Shown here: positions 59,481 through 64,000 of the stretch, one piece after another
Layout: every line of letters begins with the position of its first letter
Position numbering within the stretch: position 1 is the first letter of the stretch
Assembly: GCA_937978655.1 (NCBI GenBank)
Contig: CALJUX010000088.1
Location: forward strand, 1 to 64,000
Direction: 5' to 3'
From: an uncultured Chromatiaceae bacterium
GTDB taxonomy: Bacteria > Pseudomonadota > Gammaproteobacteria > Enterobacterales > Alteromonadaceae
DNA length: 64,000 bases
The notes under the pieces: model-generated
Seen by the model: the letters and a program-made list of their open reading frames with translations, nothing else
What the model was told of the DNA's origin: nothing
Databases searched by the model: none
Made by a program: the position numbers and the translations under genes

Positions 59481-60059
59481 ATGGCCCTGTTATCGCGACA
59501 AAAACTGCTGGAGATGGGGTTTGCTGAAGTGGGCGACCCGGTGTTTATTTCCGACAAAGCCAGTTTTTATGGTTGCAGCCGCATTCGTCTTGGCCAGCAT
59601 GTGCGCATTGACGATTTTGCCGTGTTGTCGGCCGGCGCAGGGGGGATCACTATCGGCAGTTATATCCATATTGCTGTGTATTCCAGCCTGATCGGTGCAG
59701 GTGCTATACAGATCGACGATTTTGCTAATATTTCATCCCGGGTTTCGGTCTACAGCTCCAGCGACGATTATTCCGGCGAGACTATGACTAATCCGATGGT
59801 GCCCGAGGCATACAAAGCGGTGCAGCATGCGCCGGTGCGGATAGGCCGGCATGTCATTATTGGCGCCGGCACAGTGGTGTTGCCAGGCGTGACCTTACAC
59901 GAAGGGGCGGCGGTTGGCGCGCTGAGTCTGGTCAACCGCGACTGTGCTGCCTTTGGCATTTATGCCGGCGTGCCGGCGCTATGGCGCAAAGCCCGCTCCA
60001 GGCAGTTGCTGACGCTGGAAGCTCAGATGCAGTTGGCTCGCCCGGCCGGGCCACTATGA
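59481..60059 (+). CDS. Hexapeptide-repeat acyltransferase (sugar N- or O-acetyltransferase)
   Basis: A 192-residue left-handed beta-helix acyltransferase. Repeats of the I/L-G-x-x type are clear (IRLGQHVRIDDFAVLSAGAG, ITIGSYIHI, GAIQIDDFANISSRVSVYSS, VRIGRHVIIGAGTVVLPGVT), with a WbbJ/galactoside acetyltransferase-like end YAGVPALWRKARSR. It probably acylates the 4-amino group of the dTDP sugar made by the preceding three genes, as VioB-type enzymes do. ATG is at 59481, two bases after the aminotransferase. It overlaps the flippase start. Confidence 0.8.
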   Translation: MALLSRQKLLEMGFAEVGDPVFISDKASFYGCSRIRLGQHVRIDDFAVLSAGAGGITIGSYIHIAVYSSLIGAGAIQIDDFANISSRVSVYSSSDDYSGETMTNPMVPEAYKAVQHAPVRIGRHVIIGAGTVVLPGVTLHEGAAVGALSLVNRDCAAFGIYAGVPALWRKARSRQLLTLEAQMQLARPAGPL

Positions 60060-61567
60060 CATTAAAAACAAACTTAATCGCAGGCTACGCCGGACAGCTG
60101 TATGTGGCCTTGGTTGGCATTCTGTTGCTGCCGCTGTTTCTGACTTTATTGGGCCGCGAAAGTTATGGCCTGATTGGGCTGTTTTCGTCGTTGCAAACGG
60201 TATTTTTGTTGTTGGATCTGGGGCTGAGTCAGACCATTTCCCGCGAAACCTCGCGTTATGCTTCCAAAGCACTGACGGCGAAACTGTACCTGCAACGTTA
60301 TCGTGCGGTCTTACTGGCATTTTTGCTGATTGCAGTCTGCGGTGGCGGCTTGCTGTATCTGAGTGCCGGCTGGCTGGCGCACAGCTGGCTGCATACCGAA
60401 CAAATGCCGGCCGCTGATGCGCAGTCTGTATTGCAGGTCATTGCGATTGTCGTGGCGCTGCGCTGGTTTAGCGGTATTTTTCGCGGGGTGATCTCCGGCG
60501 CCGAGCGTCTGGTCTGGTTAAACGCCTTTAACAGTGCGGTGGCAACCTGCCGGTTTATTCTGGTGTTTGCCGTGTTTGAGTGGTTTGACTACGACGTATT
60601 GGTGTTTTTCTGGTACCAGCTGGCGTTATCGCTGCTGGAACTGCTGGTGTTGTATCTCAAAGCCCGCACTTTGTTGCCCTCTGATGTGACAGACGCCGGC
60701 TGGAGTTTGCGGCCATTATCCGCCATGGGCCGTTTTGCGCTGGGCGTAGCAGGCACTTCCGTCATTTGGGTGATTGTCACGCAACTGGACAAACTGCTGA
60801 TAAGCGGTTTGGTCAGTCTGGCCGATTTTGGCGTGTTTAACCTGGCGGTGACAGTGGCGAGTGGTTTGCTGGTGGTTACCGGGCCGGTCGGCGCGGCACT
60901 GATGCCCCGCCTGACACATCTGCACGCTGAGGGTCATACCACCACCTTTGTCCTGACTTACCGTAAAGCGGCGCAGCTGGTGGCGGTGGTGGCAGGCGCC
61001 GTATGTTTTTCGGTGATGGCCGTCGCAGAGCCGCTGCTGGCCGGCTGGACCGGCGATGCGCATGTCGCGGCGGACAGCGCCGTAGTTTTGCGCTGGTATA
61101 TTCTGGGGAATTTTTTTCTCAGCCTGAATGTATTTCCGTATTATCTGCAATATGCCTATGGCATGACCCGTTACCATGCCTATGGCCATCTGTTGCTGCT
61201 GTTGGTCTTGGTGCCGGCAATGTTCGCTGCCGTGCGGATGGCCGGTATTGCCGGGGCGGCGCAGTGCTGGGCGCTGGTGCATGCGCTGTATTTTGTGGTC
61301 TGGGTCGGATACAGCCATCACCGGCTGCTGCCAGGTTTTCACCGGCAGTGGCTGTGGCGTGATTTATTGCCGGTGTTGGTGCCCGCCATGCTGGTCGCCG
61401 CCATCGGTTTTTTCTGCATTGATGTGCAAAGCGGGCGTTGGCTGAATTTGTTGTGGTGCGCAATAGCTGGTGGCAGTGTGTTGTGCGTGTCGGTGCTCAG
61501 TTGCGGCTGGATGCGGGACGCCTTGTTAAATTTCTGCCGGGCTCTGTACCGCCGCAGACTATCGTGA
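60056..61567 (+). CDS. wzx: Wzx-type polysaccharide flippase
   Basis: A 503-residue polytopic membrane protein with about 12 predicted helices, in the MATE/MOP superfamily. NLIAGYAGQLYVALVGILLL at the start, LLLDLGLSQTISRETSRYAS and GTSVIWVIVTQLDKLLISGL fit Wzx or RfbX. It flips lipid-linked repeat units to the periplasm. The ATG at 60056 overlaps the acyltransferase stop (ATGA). The end overlaps the next GT by four bases. Confidence 0.88.
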   Translation: MTLKTNLIAGYAGQLYVALVGILLLPLFLTLLGRESYGLIGLFSSLQTVFLLLDLGLSQTISRETSRYASKALTAKLYLQRYRAVLLAFLLIAVCGGGLLYLSAGWLAHSWLHTEQMPAADAQSVLQVIAIVVALRWFSGIFRGVISGAERLVWLNAFNSAVATCRFILVFAVFEWFDYDVLVFFWYQLALSLLELLVLYLKARTLLPSDVTDAGWSLRPLSAMGRFALGVAGTSVIWVIVTQLDKLLISGLVSLADFGVFNLAVTVASGLLVVTGPVGAALMPRLTHLHAEGHTTTFVLTYRKAAQLVAVVAGAVCFSVMAVAEPLLAGWTGDAHVAADSAVVLRWYILGNFFLSLNVFPYYLQYAYGMTRYHAYGHLLLLLVLVPAMFAAVRMAGIAGAAQCWALVHALYFVVWVGYSHHRLLPGFHRQWLWRDLLPVLVPAMLVAAIGFFCIDVQSGRWLNLLWCAIAGGSVLCVSVLSCGWMRDALLNFCRALYRRRLS

Positions 61568-62460
61568 GTGAAGAATTGATTAAAGTAAACGTATGTGTGG
61601 TCACCTATAACCAGCAAGCCTACATCCGGCAATGTCTCGACAGCATTTTGAGCCAGCAGACAGATTTTGCTTTTAATCTGTTGATAGCCGACGACTGTTC
61701 AACCGACGGGACGCCGGCTATTTTGCAGGAATATCAGGCGCGTTATCCAACACAGGTTGTGCTGATCCCGCGGGCGCAGAACCTTGGCGCTTATCAGAAC
61801 TTTAAAGATGTGCACCAGCAGGCCACGGCACCTTATGTTTGCCATTGTGACGGTGATGACTACTGGCTGCCCGGCAAGTTGCAGGCGCAGGCCGATTTTC
61901 TTGACCAACATCCGGCCTGTAATGTGGTATTCACCCGGACATGGGTCGAATACGGGCCCGGTGAGCTGGTCGAAGACAACATCAGCCCGGCATTTATCCC
62001 GCCGCAGGGCTTTCGCCGCGCCGATGTGTTGCGGATGATCTCCATCGGCACCAACTCGTCGAAAATGTACCGCAAGCCGTCGCAGCCTTATCCGTACCCG
62101 GATATTCCGATCCTGGATTATTTTGAAACTGTAGAGCAAACCGCGGACGGCTATGCCACTTATGTCAGCGATCAGATCTATTCGGTCTACCGGGCCGGCA
62201 TTGGCATTGCCAGCCAGGGCTTGTCGACCCGCTATGCCTTGCATCAGAATTTCCGCTATTTTGCCCGCCGTTTTCCACAGGAGCGCGCGCATGTGAATAC
62301 CGCGGCCTTATGTTTATTGCTGGCTGATTGTAAAAACCGTCGGGCGAGCTGGAAAAGCGGCTTCGCAACTTTTGCTGCGACTTTTCATCCCGCAGTATGC
62401 TGGCTGATAGTGAAGGCGTTTAAGCACATGAAAACGCTGAGAAACCCGCAGAGGACTTAA
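61564..62460 (+). CDS. GT2-family glycosyltransferase
   Basis: A 298-residue GT-A enzyme. VNVCVVTYNQQAYIRQCLDS, LLIADDCSTDGTPAILQEYQ and CHCDGDDYWLPGKLQAQADF form the donor and metal-binding core, with DGDD as the DxD motif. It adds one sugar to the lipid-linked repeat unit. The start is GTG at 61564, overlapping the wzx stop. Substrate is unknown. Confidence 0.85.
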   Translation: MSEELIKVNVCVVTYNQQAYIRQCLDSILSQQTDFAFNLLIADDCSTDGTPAILQEYQARYPTQVVLIPRAQNLGAYQNFKDVHQQATAPYVCHCDGDDYWLPGKLQAQADFLDQHPACNVVFTRTWVEYGPGELVEDNISPAFIPPQGFRRADVLRMISIGTNSSKMYRKPSQPYPYPDIPILDYFETVEQTADGYATYVSDQIYSVYRAGIGIASQGLSTRYALHQNFRYFARRFPQERAHVNTAALCLLLADCKNRRASWKSGFATFAATFHPAVCWLIVKAFKHMKTLRNPQRT

Positions 62461-62994
62461 ATGATGTGGCAGCAGCTGAAACAGGATCTACAGGCGCAGA
62501 GTAATGGCGGCAGCCGGACCATTCGCCTTAAAATTGCTTTATTAAACCACAACTTTCATTTGGTATTTTTTATCCGGCTTGGTATGGCTTGCCGGAAAAT
62601 ACCGCTGCTCGGCCGCCTGCTGCAGCACCTGCTGGAGTATTTTATCCGTGTGGTCTACGCCAGCGATATTTCCTGTGCTGCCACTATTGCCGGTGGTCTG
62701 AATATTATGCATGGCCATGACATTGTGATTGGCAGCGGCGCGGTGATTGGCCCGAACTGCAAAATTTTTAATGGTGTTACGCTTGGCAACAAAGACACTG
62801 AATCCGCGGTGATAGCCCAGCCCGTGCTGGAAGAAGGTGTCATTGTTGGCTCCGGTGCGAAGTTGCTGGGCCAGATCAGGATTGGTGCCCACGCCAAAAT
62901 AGGCGCCAACAGCGTGGTATTAAAAGACGTGCCTGCCGGTGAAGTATGGGCCGGCGTGCCGGCACGCCGTATCCGCCAGGACGGTGCGATCTAG
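62461..62994 (+). CDS. CysE-like serine O-acetyltransferase family protein (glycan acetyltransferase)
   Basis: A 177-residue protein with an N-terminal helical segment and a left-handed beta helix (LNIMHGHDIVIGSGAVIGPN, CKIFNGVTLGNKD, VIVGSGAKLLGQIRIGAHAK, IGANSVVLKDVPAGEVWAGV). GLNIMHGHDIVI has the catalytic His of the CysE/SAT family. At 177 residues it is shorter than CysE (about 270), and it lies among glycan genes, so it more likely acetylates a sugar than serine. Confidence 0.75.
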   Translation: MMWQQLKQDLQAQSNGGSRTIRLKIALLNHNFHLVFFIRLGMACRKIPLLGRLLQHLLEYFIRVVYASDISCAATIAGGLNIMHGHDIVIGSGAVIGPNCKIFNGVTLGNKDTESAVIAQPVLEEGVIVGSGAKLLGQIRIGAHAKIGANSVVLKDVPAGEVWAGVPARRIRQDGAI

Positions 62995-63065
62995 CCGCGG
63001 TTTTATCTGATGTCTGAAATGTGTGTGCTTGTCATCGTTTTAGTGCTGAACAGCCAGGAAGTTAA

Positions 63066-63854
63066 ATGCGTATATCAATTGTAACTCCGGTATTTAACCG
63101 GGCTGAAATCATGCACAGGTCGATTCAGGGGTCATTGTTCGGGATCCGTGCTGGCCATTTTCACGAACTGGTGTTGGTTGATGACGCTTCGTCTGATGAC
63201 AGTGTTGCGCAAATCAAACAAAGCTATGCCAAAGAGCTGGCTCGTGGCGAGGTGAAGTTAGTTGAACTCCCGGTCAACGTCGGCGTGGCAGGGGCAAAAA
63301 ATGCCGGTGCCCGTCATGCCAGCGGCGACTGGCTGGTGTTTATGGATTCAGATGACGCATTTGTGCCTGATGGCATCGCGGATTTATGCCGTGAAATCGC
63401 TGCGCATCCGCAGTCCGGGATACAGTTTTATCGTTGCCGCAATATGTCGAGCCGGGCCTTGATAGGCCCGGAGCAACCGGCAGGGATTATCACACTGGAG
63501 CAACTGCTGAACGGTGGCACGCCCGGTGAATGTCTGCCGGTGTTAAAACGGACGGAATTTCTCTCGGTGCTGTACCCGGCTGAACTCAGAGGCAGCGAGG
63601 CGCTGACCTATCTGACGCTGGCAAAAGCCGGCACTCAGGTGTATTTGTCTGCCTTAGTGGCGCGGGAGTACGATGATTCTGGTGATGATCGTCTGAGTAA
63701 CAGACGTGGCGTTTATAAACGCGCCCCGCTGCTGATCAAACATAATTTGCGGCTGCTGCAGTTCTGGCGTTTTGCCCGCTGGCGTACTTTATCAGGCTGG
63801 CTGCTTCGCATTGGTTATTACAGTGTCATTGTGCTGCTGGGCAGACATAAGTGA
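63066..63854 (+). CDS. GT2-family glycosyltransferase
   Basis: A 262-residue GT-A enzyme. ISIVTPVFNRAEIMHRSIQG, LVLVDDASSDDSVAQIKQSY and WLVFMDSDDAFVPDGIADLC are the core motifs, with DSDD as the DxD-type metal site. It should add another sugar of the repeat unit. It follows the acetyltransferase after 71 bases with CAGGAAG before the ATG. Confidence 0.87.
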   Translation: MRISIVTPVFNRAEIMHRSIQGSLFGIRAGHFHELVLVDDASSDDSVAQIKQSYAKELARGEVKLVELPVNVGVAGAKNAGARHASGDWLVFMDSDDAFVPDGIADLCREIAAHPQSGIQFYRCRNMSSRALIGPEQPAGIITLEQLLNGGTPGECLPVLKRTEFLSVLYPAELRGSEALTYLTLAKAGTQVYLSALVAREYDDSGDDRLSNRRGVYKRAPLLIKHNLRLLQFWRFARWRTLSGWLLRIGYYSVIVLLGRHK

Positions 63855-63882
63855 AGACGAGGGGCGGTCTGAGTGAGCTTTC

Positions 63883-64000
63883 ATGATTAACTTCACGGTC
63901 AGGATCAGTCTGGTCAGCATGCTGATGCTGGTGATCGCATGGTTATTTTCACTGTATTATGGTGCCGGTCTTTATGCGACCGGTTCCTGGGGCGTGGATT
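63883..64000 (+). CDS. Membrane protein, N-terminal fragment (possible polymerase)
   Basis: Only 39 codons are present before the right edge. They start MINFTVRISLVSMLMLVIAW and contain one hydrophobic helix (about 8-27). The position in a Wzx/Wzz locus lacking a polymerase makes Wzy a reasonable guess, but the sequence alone does not show it. Confidence 0.4.
   Translation, partial: MINFTVRISLVSMLMLVIAWLFSLYYGAGLYATGSWGVD

Noticed and set aside
62461..62994. CysE-like gene as cysteine biosynthesis
   Set aside because: The protein lacks the long N-terminal domain of CysE and lies between two glycosyltransferases, so a sugar acetyltransferase is more likely.
28..64000. CRISPR arrays, tRNA genes, insertion sequences or prophage genes
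   Set aside because: Reading both strands showed no regular repeats with spacers, no cloverleaf-like sequences and no transposase, integrase or phage-structural motifs.

Overview
The window looks like chromosomal DNA from a polarly flagellated, free-living gammaproteobacterium. The gene order flrA-flrB-flrC-fliE...flhB-flhA-flhF-flhG-fliA-cheYZAB-motCD-parC-parP-cheW, the protein sequences and the moderate-to-high GC content fit the Alteromonadales/Chromatiales-type marine group (for example Rheinheimera or Alishewanella relatives). The genus is an inference from memory, not a computed placement. The first 27 bases are not biological: they match the end of the Illumina TruSeq read-2 adapter, so the left edge is a contig end with adapter carry-over.

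Region 1 (about 28-16180, all minus strand) is one long, tightly packed operon-like block. Read in transcription order (right to left) it encodes pseudaminic acid synthesis (pseB, pseC, pseF, pseG, pseI, pseH). Next comes an acyl cassette: acyl carrier protein, FabG-like reductase, AMP-forming acyl ligase, LuxE-like acyl-protein synthetase and LuxC-like acyl reductase. After it come an FkbM methyltransferase with an added Rossmann module, an NAD-dependent sugar epimerase/dehydratase, a GT4 glycosyltransferase, a second FkbM-type protein, an unrecognised two-domain protein and the start of another NAD-dependent sugar enzyme. The likely product is a modified nonulosonic acid for flagellin or surface glycan. 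The acyl cassette is the part least explained by known pathways.

Region 2 (16400-48948, all plus strand) is the flagellar and chemotaxis supercluster. A divergent flagellin stands alone beside the pse operon, followed by the sigma-54 activators FlrA and FlrB/FlrC. The basal body, C-ring and export genes (fliE to flhB) come next, then flhA-flhF-flhG-fliA, cheY-cheZ-cheA-cheB, the second stator pair motC-motD, the polar array-positioning pair parC-parP, cheW and a DUF2802 gene. Sigma-54 type -24/-12 promoters can be read upstream of flrB, fliE and flhA, giving a FlrA/FlrC hierarchy with FliA made from the flhA unit. Three terminator-like hairpins separate the flagellin, flrA and flrBC units.

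Region 3 (49117-64000, plus strand) is a polysaccharide (O-antigen or capsule) locus. It has UDP-GlcNAc 2-epimerase, a TviC/WbpP-like 4-epimerase, a very large SLBB export protein, a Wzz-like co-polymerase and a TviB-like dehydrogenase. It continues with dTDP-glucose pathway genes rfbB and rfbA, a VioA-like sugar aminotransferase with a hexapeptide acyltransferase, a Wzx flippase, two GT2 glycosyltransferases, a CysE-like acetyltransferase and a membrane protein cut by the right edge. The predicted sugars are UDP-GalNAcA/ManNAc-type and an N-acylated dTDP-4-amino-4,6-dideoxyhexose. No priming glycosyltransferase is seen, and a polymerase could only be the cut gene.

No tRNA, rRNA, CRISPR array, insertion sequence or integrase was seen. 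No stretch longer than 300 bases lacks a gene; the longest gaps are 4447-4664, 16181-16399 and 21393-21620.
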